Source: Lentimicrobium saccharophilum
GTDB lineage: Bacteria > Bacteroidota > Bacteroidia > Bacteroidales > Lentimicrobiaceae
Reading direction: 5' to 3'
Length of the DNA stretch: 64,000 nucleotides
NCBI RefSeq assembly: GCF_001192835.1
Contig: NZ_DF968183.1
Coordinates: 620,001 to 684,000, forward strand
This document shows positions 48,582 to 59,920 of this stretch, piece after piece (positions within the stretch are counted from its first letter, which is position 1; every line of letters starts with the position of its first letter). The translations under genes and the position numbers were made by a program. The notes under the pieces are model-generated. The model saw only the letters and a list, made by a program, of their open reading frames with translations, made no database searches and was not told where the DNA came from.

Positions 48582-50504
48582 CTACTTCTTACCCTGGTTC
48601 TTTGCCATCTCCTCAAGCCTTTTTTGGAAGTTTGACTTCTTCACAGGCTTTTTCTTGTTTTCCTGAATCTGAGCATGAAGTTTGTCCTCATTTACAAAAC
48701 GACGGATAACGTACATCTGCGCGAAGGTCATCAGGTTAGCCAGCAAATAATAATAGCTTAGTCCGGAGGAATAGCTGTTAAAGAATCCGAGGAACATCAC
48801 AGGCATCAGGTACATCATGGTTTTCATTCCCGGCATCTGATTTCCGGTCGACATCATATCGTTGTTTATCTTGGTGTAGATAATGGTTGATATGGTCATC
48901 AGCAGGGTGAAAAGACTCACGTGGTCACCATAGAAAGGGATGGTAAAAGGCAGATCGAGTATGGAATCGTAACTCGAAAGGTCATGCGCCCAAAGGAAAG
49001 ACTCCTGCCTCAATTCGATGGAAGCAGGAAAGAAACGGAACATGGCAAGCAGGATCGGGAACTGCAACAGCATGGGAACGCAGCCCGACATCGGGTTCAC
49101 CCCGGCCTTTTTGTACAAGGTCATGGTAGCCTGCTGCTTTTTCATCGCATCTTCTTTCTTCGGATACTTTGCGTTGATCTCGTCCACTTCAGGCTTAAGC
49201 AGGCGCATTTTGGCCGAAGACATATAAGTCTTGTATGCAATCGGGAAGAGAACGATTTTCAACAATATCGTAAGAATCAATATGATAATGCCATAATTCA
49301 GGTTAAACCCTTCAAGAAAGTTAAAGACAGGAATTACAGCAAAACGGTTGATCCATTGCATTAAGAAGAAACTCCAGCCAAGCGGTATCTGTCGTTCAAG
49401 ATCCAGCTTGTACTTGCGCATCAGGTTATACTTGTTCGGGCCAAAATAAAATGACATCCCGAGACTTTTATCGACCATGGGATTGAAAGGCAGAGAAAGA
49501 ACAGCCTGCATCTGTTCAAGGTACTTCATCTCTTTTTCAGGTTCCCGCACTTTCGACAATTCGGCATTCTGAAACAACTCTCCGGCGATCAGTGAAGCAG
49601 AGAAAAACTGCTGCTTAAAGGAAACCCATTTAACGCGGGTATTGATGTTCTTACTGTCATCCTTTCTTTCGCTCAGGTAGTCCACTTCACCGTCAGAATG
49701 CCTGAAATGTATGGTTGTATTAAGTTTCTCATTTTCGAGATTTTTCTCCTGCCTCAGCAAACGTGCATTCCAGTTGATATTCAGTTCTTTTGTATTGGGT
49801 GCAATTATCCCCTCCATATTGACAAAATTCACCTCAAAGTCAACCATATAATTGTCGCCTTTTACCGTGTAGAGATATTCAATATAGCTATCGGGCAATG
49901 CAATGCTGTCAGAGCTTCCGGCAAACAGCCTCATGGCAAACTGCAGGGAATCATTCCCACTGATTCTCAGTTCATCCTGCCCTTGAAATCTTTGATCGGT
50001 CCATGAAGGCAGAAAATAAAGGTCACCGGTTGTAATCGGCCTTACATCAGTGAAAAAAGCCAGTTCGAACATGGAGGAATCCGGCACAAAAAGAATTGCA
50101 GGCTTACCATCAAAAGTTTTATACTCTTTTAATTCAACCTTACTGATTCGTCCGCCCTTATTACTTACGGTGAGTTTAAGCAGGTCAGTCTCAACAATAA
50201 ATTCCTTATCAACTCCTGAAGCGGAAACTGCAAATGGCCCGAATACAGAGTTCCTGGCAGCGACCAGCGCTCCGGAATCGATATCCTGTGCCGGGGATGG
50301 CATTTCTGCAACGGAATTCTTCAGCTCTTCACGCTGAGCCTGCTGAACACGGACTGAATCAGATACTGCCCTTTGAATCGCAGCAATGGAATCCTGGGTG
50401 CGCTTCCTGGCTTCCAGCTCTTCTTTGGATGGTGACATCATCACAGTGTAACCAATCATAATGGCGAAGATCAGAAGCAGGCCAATGATAGAATTCTTGT
50501 TCAT
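48582..50504 (-). CDS. yidC: Membrane protein insertase YidC
   Basis: The ATG at 50504 gives MNKNSIIGLLLIFAIMIGYT, a typical first membrane helix; the longer frame from 50540 adds an unlikely tail (640 residues used). A large periplasmic P1 domain (about 55-350) is followed by the conserved insertase core: NYGIIILILTILLKIVLFPIAYKTYMSSAKMR, GVNPMSGCVPMLLQFPILLAMFRFFPASIELR and YYYLLANLMTFAQMYVIRRF. The core arginine in KMRLL matches the catalytic-groove residue region. YidC inserts membrane proteins alone or with SecYEG. It lies downstream of pyrG with its own promoter. Confidence 0.96.
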   Translation of the reverse strand: MNKNSIIGLLLIFAIMIGYTVMMSPSKEELEARKRTQDSIAAIQRAVSDSVRVQQAQREELKNSVAEMPSPAQDIDSGALVAARNSVFGPFAVSASGVDKEFIVETDLLKLTVSNKGGRISKVELKEYKTFDGKPAILFVPDSSMFELAFFTDVRPITTGDLYFLPSWTDQRFQGQDELRISGNDSLQFAMRLFAGSSDSIALPDSYIEYLYTVKGDNYMVDFEVNFVNMEGIIAPNTKELNINWNARLLRQEKNLENEKLNTTIHFRHSDGEVDYLSERKDDSKNINTRVKWVSFKQQFFSASLIAGELFQNAELSKVREPEKEMKYLEQMQAVLSLPFNPMVDKSLGMSFYFGPNKYNLMRKYKLDLERQIPLGWSFFLMQWINRFAVIPVFNFLEGFNLNYGIIILILTILLKIVLFPIAYKTYMSSAKMRLLKPEVDEINAKYPKKEDAMKKQQATMTLYKKAGVNPMSGCVPMLLQFPILLAMFRFFPASIELRQESFLWAHDLSSYDSILDLPFTIPFYGDHVSLFTLLMTISTIIYTKINNDMMSTGNQMPGMKTMMYLMPVMFLGFFNSYSSGLSYYYLLANLMTFAQMYVIRRFVNEDKLHAQIQENKKKPVKKSNFQKRLEEMAKNQGKK

Positions 50505-50537
50505 GAAAATAAGATAAAGTAAATGAAAAGAAGGAGG

Positions 50538-50570
50538 CAAAATTAATTAAAAGCAGGGAAATGCACCAAA
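50538..50570 (-). promoter_or_regulatory. Bacteroidota promoter for yidC
   Basis: On the reverse strand TTTGG (-33) and TAATTTTG (-7, 50538-50545) are separated by 21 bases; the box lies 34 bases before the chosen start at 50504. This is one of the best full promoter matches in the window. Confidence 0.65.
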
Positions 50571-50648
50571 ATAAAATATCCTGAAGATTCCTGCACAAAT
50601 CTTACCGCCAGATTACCGGCATTTGCAATGCCCTGATGATGGTGACCT

Positions 50649-52568
<1,920 letters not shown>

Positions 52569-53009
52569 TCATTTGCCCGCCTTTATACTGTTTAGAATTG
52601 CATCATAAATCTCATCTTTATCATATGGTTTGGAAAGAAACTTATCCATGCCCACTTCAAAGCTTTTTTTGCGGAATGACTCCTCCGAGTACGCTGTTAA
52701 TGCAATGATGGGTATTTCTACTTTTTTCCTCCTCAATTCTATGGTTGCTTCCCAGCCATTCATCTGGGGCATATCTATATCCATAAGTATCACATCATAT
52801 TCTCCGTTGAGGCATTCATTTACTGCTTCAAGACCATCTCCGACCAGGGTATAATTCCATCCCATTCTTTTTATCAGGATCTCTATTATCCTCTGATTTA
52901 GCAGATTATCTTCAGCTATCAGTATCCTTATCGACCTGTCTTCCTTTTCCATGTCTATTACAGTAGATTCATGCCTGAATTCCATAAATTCCCGTGTATA
53001 CATTTTCAC
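52569..53009 (-). CDS. Single-domain response regulator
   Basis: 146 residues: a short N-terminal extension and one CheY-like receiver domain (about 28-143). The acidic pair is in LIAEDN, the phospho-acceptor is D77 in ILMDIDMPQMNGW, the Thr/Ser is in IIALTA and the lysine is in FLSKPYDKDE. There is no output domain, so it acts by protein-protein contact or as a phosphorelay intermediate. Several in-frame Met codons (residues 1, 3, 9 and 20) make the start uncertain. It resembles the receiver of the hybrid kinase at 43-45 kb. It lies between the primary sigma factor gene and pyrG. Confidence 0.9.
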   Translation of the reverse strand: MKMYTREFMEFRHESTVIDMEKEDRSIRILIAEDNLLNQRIIEILIKRMGWNYTLVGDGLEAVNECLNGEYDVILMDIDMPQMNGWEATIELRRKKVEIPIIALTAYSEESFRKKSFEVGMDKFLSKPYDKDEIYDAILNSIKAGK

Positions 53010-53065
53010 TATCCCTTAATCCGGAATCAGTAAAAAGGTAATACGGATTTCGGGCTATAATTTGA

Positions 53066-53108
53066 AAAAAAATAAAAAAAGGCTACCAGTGTGAATGCTG
53101 ATAGCCTA
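53066..53108 (-). terminator. Rho-independent terminator after the sigma factor gene
   Basis: On the reverse strand AGGCTATCAG pairs with CTGGTAGCCT (one G-U pair), followed by seven T, an A and more T. It starts 20 bases after the stop codon and separates the sigma factor gene from the receiver gene. Confidence 0.9.
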
Positions 53109-53127
53109 AAATGATGTAAAATACCGG

Positions 53128-53994
53128 CTACTGTCCCAGGTAAGACTTCAGCAGTTTACTTCTGGAGGTGTGTTTTAACCTTCGGATGGCTTTCTCTTTT
53201 ATCTGCCTGACACGTTCACGGGTCAGATCGAATTTGGCACCTATTTCCTCGAGCGTGAGTCCATGGTTCATACCTATTCCATAATAGAGATTTACAACAT
53301 CACGCTCCTTTTCAGTGAGGGTTGCCAGCGAACGCTGAATTTCCCTGGCCAGCGATTCGCGCATCAAACCGGCATCGGTTACGGGGGTATCTTCATCCAC
53401 AAAGATGTCGATGAATTTCATATCTTCATCCTCAGTAAGGGGCGCATCCATCGAAATATATCTGGTCGATATCTTGAGCGCTGCATCTATCTTATACTCG
53501 GGAATTTCAAGCGCTGCTGCCAGTTCATCGGGTGATGGAGGACGTTCAAACTTCTGCTCGAGGCGGGAGGACTCCTTCTTGATTTTATTCAATGACCCCA
53601 CCTGGTTTAGCGGAAGACGCACAATACGCGACTGCTCGGCCAATGCCTGAAGAATGCTCTGGCGTATCCACCAAACGGCATAAGAGATAAATTTGAATCC
53701 ACGTGTTTCATCAAAACGCTGAGCCGCTTTAATCAATCCGAGGTTGCCCTCATTGATCAGGTCGGGAAGGCTTAATCCCTGGTTCTGATATTGTTTAGCG
53801 ACTGAAACCACAAAACGAAGATTAGCCTTGCAGAGTTTCTCCAATGCCTGCTGATCACCCTGACGTATACGCTGGGCAAGCTGGACTTCCTCTTCAGCGC
53901 TGATCAGTTCTTCTTTGCCAATATCCTGCAGATATTTGTCAAGCGATGCAGTTTCGCGATTGGTTATAGATTTGGTTATTTTAAGTTGTCTCAT
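53128..53994 (-). CDS. rpoD: Primary RNA polymerase sigma factor (RpoD/SigA family)
   Basis: 288 residues, the short form typical of Bacteroidota, which lacks the long N-terminal region 1.1. Region 1.2 ([20 protein letters not shown]), region 2 ([38 protein letters not shown], with the -10-reading [15 protein letters not shown]) and region 4.2 ([30 protein letters not shown]) are all present. It is the factor that reads the TAnnTTTG/TTTG promoters noted throughout the window. It is a single-gene unit with its own terminator. Confidence 0.97.
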   Translation of the reverse strand: MRQLKITKSITNRETASLDKYLQDIGKEELISAEEEVQLAQRIRQGDQQALEKLCKANLRFVVSVAKQYQNQGLSLPDLINEGNLGLIKAAQRFDETRGFKFISYAVWWIRQSILQALAEQSRIVRLPLNQVGSLNKIKKESSRLEQKFERPPSPDELAAALEIPEYKIDAALKISTRYISMDAPLTEDEDMKFIDIFVDEDTPVTDAGLMRESLAREIQRSLATLTEKERDVVNLYYGIGMNHGLTLEEIGAKFDLTRERVRQIKEKAIRRLKHTSRSKLLKSYLGQ

Positions 53995-54164
53995 AGCGGA
54001 GGTTTGTTTTGAAGGCAGGATAAGACCTGTCCATTCTGATTATTAACAATTCTGTCAACTTTAAGTTCAATCTGAAACCGGAAGAGTGGAGTCCGATTAC
54101 ATACACCTGAAGGGATGCGTAAGATACACATCCCTTATCCAACGAACTTCTTATCTGCAGGTTA

Positions 54165-55625
54165 CTACATCCCAAATCCGTAGTAAGCCCGGGTTCTGTT
54201 CGGATAGATTCCCTCGAGCAAAACACCACCCTGTTTACCTTCGAGTGCCCGGGCCAGATCAGCCCGGCTGGTCACCGCTTTCCCGTCAACCTGAGTGATA
54301 ATATAGCCCTGCCTGATGCCGGCATTGCGCAGTTTCCCATCCCTGAGCGAAGTAACCTGAAGGCCGCCTTCAATACCAAGTTCTGATCTGATCTCCTTGC
54401 TTACCGGTTCGAAAGTAGCTCCCAGCAACGCATTGACATCAACCTCTTCACGTTTGACGGCATTGGTATTTCCATCCCTGTTCTTTAAAGTAACGTTGAA
54501 AGCGATATCTTTATTATTGCGCTTTACGGCAACGTTTACCTTGTCACCCGGACGGTGCTGACCGATAATTTCAAGCAACTCTGAAGTTGAATTTACTGCA
54601 ACTCCTTCAATATTCATGATTATATCTCCCGATCTCAGACCTGCATCGCGTGCAGCCCCATTGTCAGTCACTTCCGCAACATAAACACCGCGAATCTCAG
54701 AAATGCCCTGCTCTTCAGCCAGCCTGCTGTCAAGTTCACGGATACTGACGCCAAGGAAACCACGTTGTACGGTCCCGAACTCCCTCAGGTCTTCCACCAC
54801 TTTTCGCACAATGTTTGCGGGAATCGCGAATGAGTACCCGGCATAATATCCGGTTCCTGAAGCTATGGCTGCATTGATTCCTATCAGCTCCCCTCGGGTA
54901 TTTACCAGTGCGCCTCCGCTGTTCCCCCTGTTCACGGCAGCATCTGTCTGTATAAAGGATTCAATGGCAGCACCGTCAGGAGAACCCAGAATATTGATAT
55001 TACGGGCTTTGGCACTTACGATGCCCGCCGTTACCGTAGAAGTAAGATTAAAAGGATTTCCTACTGCCAACACCCATTCTCCTACCTGCAACTGATCTGA
55101 ATTACCGTAAATCACATAAGGAAGATCCTTTGCATCAATTTTGATCACGGCCAGATCTGTTGAAGGATCGGTCCCGATTATCCTGGCCTCGAATGTGCGT
55201 TTGTCGTTCAGGGTCACTTCCACCTTGTTTGATTCGGTAACCACATGGTTATTGGTGACAATATAACCATCCGGCGAGATGATGACACCTGATCCGGTGG
55301 CAATGATCGGTGAAGATCCGCCCCTGGGAGATCTTTCGCCGAAAAAGTCCCTGAAATCGAAGAAATAATCATAAACGCTGCTTTTGCGCAGATATTCAGT
55401 CTTAATGTGCACTACTGCATGCACTGTATTGCTGGCGGCGGCTGTAAAATCAGGCAAAACCATAGGTGCTACTGAAACCGGCATATTGGTAAGGTATGCC
55501 GGCACCCTTTGTGAATTATCCTGAGCTGCCTGTTCACTTTTCCTGTTGCTGATCAGACTGTAAGCGGCAACGGCTATAATCCCGCCGGCCATGGCTATCA
55601 ACAAACTCCCGACTATTCTTTTCAT
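54165..55625 (-). CDS. degP: DegP/HtrA-type periplasmic serine protease
   Basis: 486 residues. An N-terminal signal-anchor (MKRIVGSLLIAMAGGIIAVA) is followed by the protease domain with the catalytic triad H127 (TNNHVV), D157 (STDLAV) and S236 (NRGNSGGAL), then two PDZ domains (about 290-375 and 395-480; FLGVSIRELDSRLAE and GYIITQVDGKAVTSRADLARAL). Such proteases degrade and chaperone misfolded envelope proteins. The symbol is a family-level choice; it could equally be named degQ or htrA. The gene stands alone, with dapF divergent across a 417-base gap. Confidence 0.94.
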   Translation of the reverse strand: MKRIVGSLLIAMAGGIIAVAAYSLISNRKSEQAAQDNSQRVPAYLTNMPVSVAPMVLPDFTAAASNTVHAVVHIKTEYLRKSSVYDYFFDFRDFFGERSPRGGSSPIIATGSGVIISPDGYIVTNNHVVTESNKVEVTLNDKRTFEARIIGTDPSTDLAVIKIDAKDLPYVIYGNSDQLQVGEWVLAVGNPFNLTSTVTAGIVSAKARNINILGSPDGAAIESFIQTDAAVNRGNSGGALVNTRGELIGINAAIASGTGYYAGYSFAIPANIVRKVVEDLREFGTVQRGFLGVSIRELDSRLAEEQGISEIRGVYVAEVTDNGAARDAGLRSGDIIMNIEGVAVNSTSELLEIIGQHRPGDKVNVAVKRNNKDIAFNVTLKNRDGNTNAVKREEVDVNALLGATFEPVSKEIRSELGIEGGLQVTSLRDGKLRNAGIRQGYIITQVDGKAVTSRADLARALEGKQGGVLLEGIYPNRTRAYYGFGM

Positions 55626-56042
55626 AACCCGGTAACTGATTTATTTGAGTTAGTAATTTTAGTTAATGCCCATGAAATTCATCCTCTGTTTTCCTGATGG
55701 CGGGCATTGATTTAAACGCAATTTGAATACCAATGTTACAAATACTGATGTTAAAAAGTGTTAATCATCTAAAAGTCAGGTACGACGCTTAAAACCTGCC
55801 CTGTTTAAGTTTGACGTCCGGATGCTTAAAAAACCTGATTGATTGCCAGATACACCCGCAAAGCAACTTAATCCGGAAATTAATGCATATGATACCAATG
55901 GCATGCAAGCTGAAATCGCATAATAACGGATTATTCTGACGCAGCACCCTTGAAATAGGCATTATACTTTTATTTTTAACAGAAATTGTTTAATTTTGAC
56001 CCTTTCGACATGAGTATGACATTTTGTCAAAAGCCGTGACTT
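55626..56042. other. Divergent intergenic region between the HtrA protease gene and dapF
   Basis: This 417-base region contains the TAATTTTG box for dapF (55991-55998). I find no clear box for the protease gene on the reverse strand and no small gene or RNA that I can support. Confidence 0.5.
55991..55998 (+). promoter_or_regulatory. Bacteroidota -7 promoter box for dapF and downstream genes
   Basis: TAATTTTG lies 44 bases before the dapF start. The next four genes follow closely on the same strand, so this box may drive the run to about 60.9 kb. Confidence 0.5.
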
Positions 56043-56834
56043 ATGATAAAATTCTACAAATTCCATGGCACCGGCAATGATTTTATCATGCTGGATGGCA
56101 GGGAATTGTTAACAATACCCACCCCTGATGAAATCAGGCAATTATGTCACCGGCAAATGGGTATAGGTGCTGATGGGCTGATTATCGTCAAGCCTGTTGA
56201 AGGTTTTGATTTTGAAATGATTTACTTCAATGCTGACGGCAGCCTGGCTACCATGTGCGGCAACGGAGCACGCTGTGCGGTGGCATTCGGTTATATTTCA
56301 GGTATGTCTGGTTCAGATATTACTTTTAAAGCCGGGGATGGTGGTCATAGTGGAACACTTCAGCCTTTGACAGATTACAAATGGATGGTTGAAATCAGCA
56401 TGGGCAATATCAGCATCCCTGACCATACCGGCGAGTCTACAGAAATTCACACCGGCACACCGCATCTGGTTATTATCACCCGGGATCCTGACTCGGTAAA
56501 TGTGCCTGTGGAAGGACGCCGGATCAGATATTCCGAACCCTATCAGACAAGCGGGATTAACGTTAATTTTCTGTCCATCCGGGATAACCGGCTTAAAGTT
56601 CGCACGTATGAAAAAGGCGTGGAAGATGAAACACTTTCCTGCGGAACCGGGGTTACTGCATGCGCCGCTGTCGCCGCAATGAAGACCGGGGTAAACAACT
56701 GGATTATTGAAACCCGCGGAGGCATTCTGGAAGTCAGGTTGAAAAAAAATGAAACCATTTTTGATAATGTCAGGCTGAAAGGCCCTGCAGCAATGGTTTT
56801 CTGCGGCGAATTTACGGGCAGTTTTCCGCGATAA
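56043..56834 (+). CDS. dapF: Diaminopimelate epimerase
   Basis: 263 residues, normal length. The two active-site cysteines are C72 in ATMCGNGARC and C210 in ETLSCGTGVTAC. The N-terminal KFHGTGNDFIMLDG motif is typical. The enzyme interconverts LL- and meso-diaminopimelate, providing meso-DAP for peptidoglycan and lysine. It is followed on the same strand by an acetyltransferase (50-base gap) and mltG, a peptidoglycan lytic enzyme, so the cluster has a cell-wall theme. Confidence 0.97.
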   Translation: MIKFYKFHGTGNDFIMLDGRELLTIPTPDEIRQLCHRQMGIGADGLIIVKPVEGFDFEMIYFNADGSLATMCGNGARCAVAFGYISGMSGSDITFKAGDGGHSGTLQPLTDYKWMVEISMGNISIPDHTGESTEIHTGTPHLVIITRDPDSVNVPVEGRRIRYSEPYQTSGINVNFLSIRDNRLKVRTYEKGVEDETLSCGTGVTACAAVAAMKTGVNNWIIETRGGILEVRLKKNETIFDNVRLKGPAAMVFCGEFTGSFPR

Positions 56835-56883
56835 AACTATCACCTTTGCACATGAACCGGATAAATAAAAAACAACCTGCACA

Positions 56884-57402
56884 ATGATCGGCAAAAAAAT
56901 AAGGCTTAGGGCTCCGGAGCCTGCTGACATTGACATACTATACCACTGGGAAAACGACCCGGAAATCTGGCATGTAAGCAACACCTCCGCACCTTATTCA
57001 AGATTTGCCATTGAACAGTATGTATTGAATGCAGGGCACGACATTTTTAACTCAAGGCAACTACGTTTGATGATTGTTACGCTTGAAAGCGAATCTGTCG
57101 CGGCAGGTGCGATTGACCTGTTTGACTATGAACCAATTCACAGTAGGGCAGGCGTGGGCATCATGATCGGTAAAGCATTCCGGGGTAAAGGATATGCCAG
57201 TGAAGCCCTTGCGCTGATACTGGATTATTGCAGAAATATATTGAACCTGCACCAGGTCTATTGCAACATCTCTGAAGATAACGCTGCAAGTATCAGGTTA
57301 TTTGATGAAGCGGGTTTCAGGAAAAACGGCGAAAAGAAAGAATGGCTTCTCCTGAACGGAAAATGGACAAATGAATTTTTTTATCAGCTTTTTCTGAAAT
57401 AA
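56884..57402 (+). CDS. GNAT-family N-acetyltransferase
   Basis: 172 residues with the GNAT fold of the RimJ/SpeG-like group: IRLRAPEPADIDILYHWENDPEIW at the start, then GVGIMIGKAFRGKGYASEALALILDYC, which holds the acetyl-CoA pyrophosphate-binding R/QxxGxG/A-type loop (RGKGYA), and HQVYCNISEDNAASIRLFDEAGF with the conserved Asn. It acetylates an amine on a small molecule or protein N-terminus; the acceptor is unknown. It lies 50 bases after dapF and 15 bases before mltG. Confidence 0.9.
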   Translation: MIGKKIRLRAPEPADIDILYHWENDPEIWHVSNTSAPYSRFAIEQYVLNAGHDIFNSRQLRLMIVTLESESVAAGAIDLFDYEPIHSRAGVGIMIGKAFRGKGYASEALALILDYCRNILNLHQVYCNISEDNAASIRLFDEAGFRKNGEKKEWLLLNGKWTNEFFYQLFLK

Positions 57403-57417
57403 AAATCCCGGCCTGTC

Positions 57418-58503
57418 ATGAGTGAATACTATCATCCGCGATACAGTAATATGAGGAGATCCGGCAGAAAACCCGGAAGACGACTTTTCTGGATATTCGT
57501 CCTTTTCGTGCTGTTTGCAGTTATTGCCGCCTGGTTCCTTTATATGATCCTGCTTAAGGACAATGTCTACACAGCATCTGAAAACGAAGCATATATTACC
57601 ATCCCCACCGGAAGCTCTTTCAGGGATGTAACAACGGAACTTTATTCTCACGGACTGATCATCAACCGCAAAAATTTTGAACTGGTAGCAAGGTTAAAAA
57701 AATACGATCAGTCGGTTAAGGCAGGGCGATACAGGTTGACTGACGACATGAATAACCTTCAATTAGTCAGATTACTGCGATCAGGTAACCAGACCCCGGT
57801 TAAAGTGATTTTCAATAATATAAGAACACCGGACCAGCTTGCCGGCCGGATTTCCCGGCAAATTGAGGCTGATTCAGTTTCGATTATTAAGCTGTTCAAC
57901 GACAGTGCCTATCTTGATTCACTCGGGGTTACCATAACCAGCCTTTTCACCATAATCATTCCAAATACTTATGAATTATACTGGAATACCAACGCAAGAT
58001 CTTTTATTAACCGGATGAAACGCGAATCTGAAAAGTTCTGGGAAGGTTCGCGAAGCCTAAAGCTGAGTCAGATCAACATGAACCGGCACGAAGTGATTAC
58101 CCTTGCTTCAATTGTTGAAAAAGAAACGAATAAGAATGATGAAAAAGCCAGGGTGGCCGGCGTTTATATAAACAGGCTTAAAAACGGTTGGCTGCTCGAA
58201 GCGGACCCCACCCTGGTATTTGCTCATGGAGATTTTGAAATTCGCAGGGTACTCAGCAGTCATAAACAAATTGATTCTCCTTACAATACTTACAAAAACA
58301 AGGGGCTCCCCCCCGGACCAATCTGCCTGCCTTCCATAGCCTCCATCGATGCCGTACTAAATTACGAAGATCATAACTACATGTTTTTTTGTGCCAGAGA
58401 GGACTTCTCAGGATATCATAACTTTGCCCGCACACTGGAGCAACACAACCTGAATGCCTGGAAATACCAGCAGGCGTTAAACAGAAGAAACATTTACCGT
58501 TGA
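57418..58503 (+). CDS. mltG: Endolytic murein transglycosylase MltG
   Basis: 361 residues. One N-terminal membrane helix (about 24-46; RRLFWIFVLFVLFAVIAAWF) is followed by a LysM-like part and the YceG-like catalytic domain. The catalytic glutamate is in ITLASIVEKETN; the signature DPTLVFAHGDFEIRRVL, SPYNTYKNKGLPPGPICLPS and DHNYMFFCAREDFSGYH motifs are complete. MltG cleaves nascent glycan strands at the membrane and sets their length. It follows the acetyltransferase by 15 bases, suggesting one transcript. Confidence 0.96.
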   Translation: MSEYYHPRYSNMRRSGRKPGRRLFWIFVLFVLFAVIAAWFLYMILLKDNVYTASENEAYITIPTGSSFRDVTTELYSHGLIINRKNFELVARLKKYDQSVKAGRYRLTDDMNNLQLVRLLRSGNQTPVKVIFNNIRTPDQLAGRISRQIEADSVSIIKLFNDSAYLDSLGVTITSLFTIIIPNTYELYWNTNARSFINRMKRESEKFWEGSRSLKLSQINMNRHEVITLASIVEKETNKNDEKARVAGVYINRLKNGWLLEADPTLVFAHGDFEIRRVLSSHKQIDSPYNTYKNKGLPPGPICLPSIASIDAVLNYEDHNYMFFCAREDFSGYHNFARTLEQHNLNAWKYQQALNRRNIYR

Positions 58504-58555
58504 CAGGCGTTCCAATTAGTCTTAAATCAGCAGTCTGTCCATTTTTTTTTAATCT

Positions 58556-59920
58556 ATGAGAAGAGCATTCAAAGCATACGATATCAGAGGGATATACAAC
58601 AGCGATTTTAATGGCGGGGATGTATACAAAATCGGCTTTTTGCTGCCCGCTCTGCTGAAAGCCGAAACTGTGCTGGTCGGGCACGATGTAAGAACATCAT
58701 CCCCTGAAATTCTTGAATACCTGTGCAAAGGCATTACCGATGCAGGAGCTGATGTGCATGTGGGGGGAGAATGCACCACACCTATGATTTACTGGGCAAC
58801 CGCTAAGTTCAACTACCAGGCTTCGGTAATGATTACCGCATCACATAACCCGGCAAATTACAATGGCTTGAAAATTTCCAGGGCCAAGGCGCTTCCCGTC
58901 GGATTTGACAGCGGGCTTTCAGAACTGCTCGAACTGGCTGAAACTACAGACATCAAGCCGGCCGCCATTCCTGGAACTTACAGCAGTTTAAATTTTATTT
59001 CTGACTACCTCGATTTCCTGAAAACATACCAGGAAGATTACCGGAGTCTGCGGATAGCCATTGATTGCTCCAATGGGATGGGATCTCTGCTGGCCAGACA
59101 GTTATTTGGAGATGAACCTCTTTATATTTTTGAAGAACGCGATGGCACTTTCCCAAATCACCAGCCAAATCCTCTTGAGGAAGAAAACGTTAAAGACCTG
59201 AAGCATCTGGTTATAGAAAACAACTTCGATATAGGGATGATCTTCGACGGAGATGCCGACAGGGTAATGTTTGTGGATGAAAAAGGCCGTTTTATTCAGC
59301 CTGACATGATGATTGCGGTTCTGGCCGGTTACTTTTCCGGCAAGGGATTGACAGGCAAAGCTATTCAGGATATCAGGACATCGAAATCAGTAACGGAAGC
59401 GGTGGAAGCCAAAGGTTTTGAAATGCATATGTGGCGGGTTGGAAGAGCCTACGCTGCTTTAAAATTAAGGGAAATTGACGGCTTATTCGGCGGTGAACTC
59501 GCCGGGCATTACTACTTCAGGGATTTTTACTATTCTGACTCAGCTTACCTGGCTGCACTGCTTATTTTGTCGGAGCTGAAAAAGCATAAAGCCCTCGGAT
59601 TAAGTCTGTCCGGAATGATCGATGCAATCAGCAGATACGCAGGTACCGGTGAGATCAATTTCCACGTTGAGAAGAAAAACGAAGCGATGGAAGCGCTCAG
59701 GAAAGCTTTTTGTGACATAGAAGAGCCAGTTGCTTTTTACGATTTCGATGGATACAGGATTGAGTTCAGGGATTGGTGGTTCAATGTTCGGCCTTCAAAT
59801 ACAGAACCATACCTTCGCTTCCTGGCCGAAGCCGGATCACAGGAACTGCTGAATATCAAGAAGGCCAAAGCCCTTGAGATCCTTCAACCATTTATCACTG
59901 AGAACCTCCATGTACATTAG
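58556..59920 (+). CDS. manB: Phosphomannomutase/phosphoglucomutase
   Basis: 454 residues of the alpha-D-phosphohexomutase family. All four signature loops are present: the phosphoserine loop TASHNPANYNGLKI, the metal loop FDGDADRVMF, the sugar loop GELAGHYYF and the phosphate loop RPSNTEPYLR. The enzyme interconverts mannose or glucose 6-phosphate and 1-phosphate for nucleotide-sugar synthesis. The symbol is by family analogy. Its end overlaps the start of the DUF2279 gene by 11 bases, so the two are coupled. Confidence 0.92.
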   Translation: MRRAFKAYDIRGIYNSDFNGGDVYKIGFLLPALLKAETVLVGHDVRTSSPEILEYLCKGITDAGADVHVGGECTTPMIYWATAKFNYQASVMITASHNPANYNGLKISRAKALPVGFDSGLSELLELAETTDIKPAAIPGTYSSLNFISDYLDFLKTYQEDYRSLRIAIDCSNGMGSLLARQLFGDEPLYIFEERDGTFPNHQPNPLEEENVKDLKHLVIENNFDIGMIFDGDADRVMFVDEKGRFIQPDMMIAVLAGYFSGKGLTGKAIQDIRTSKSVTEAVEAKGFEMHMWRVGRAYAALKLREIDGLFGGELAGHYYFRDFYYSDSAYLAALLILSELKKHKALGLSLSGMIDAISRYAGTGEINFHVEKKNEAMEALRKAFCDIEEPVAFYDFDGYRIEFRDWWFNVRPSNTEPYLRFLAEAGSQELLNIKKAKALEILQPFITENLHVH

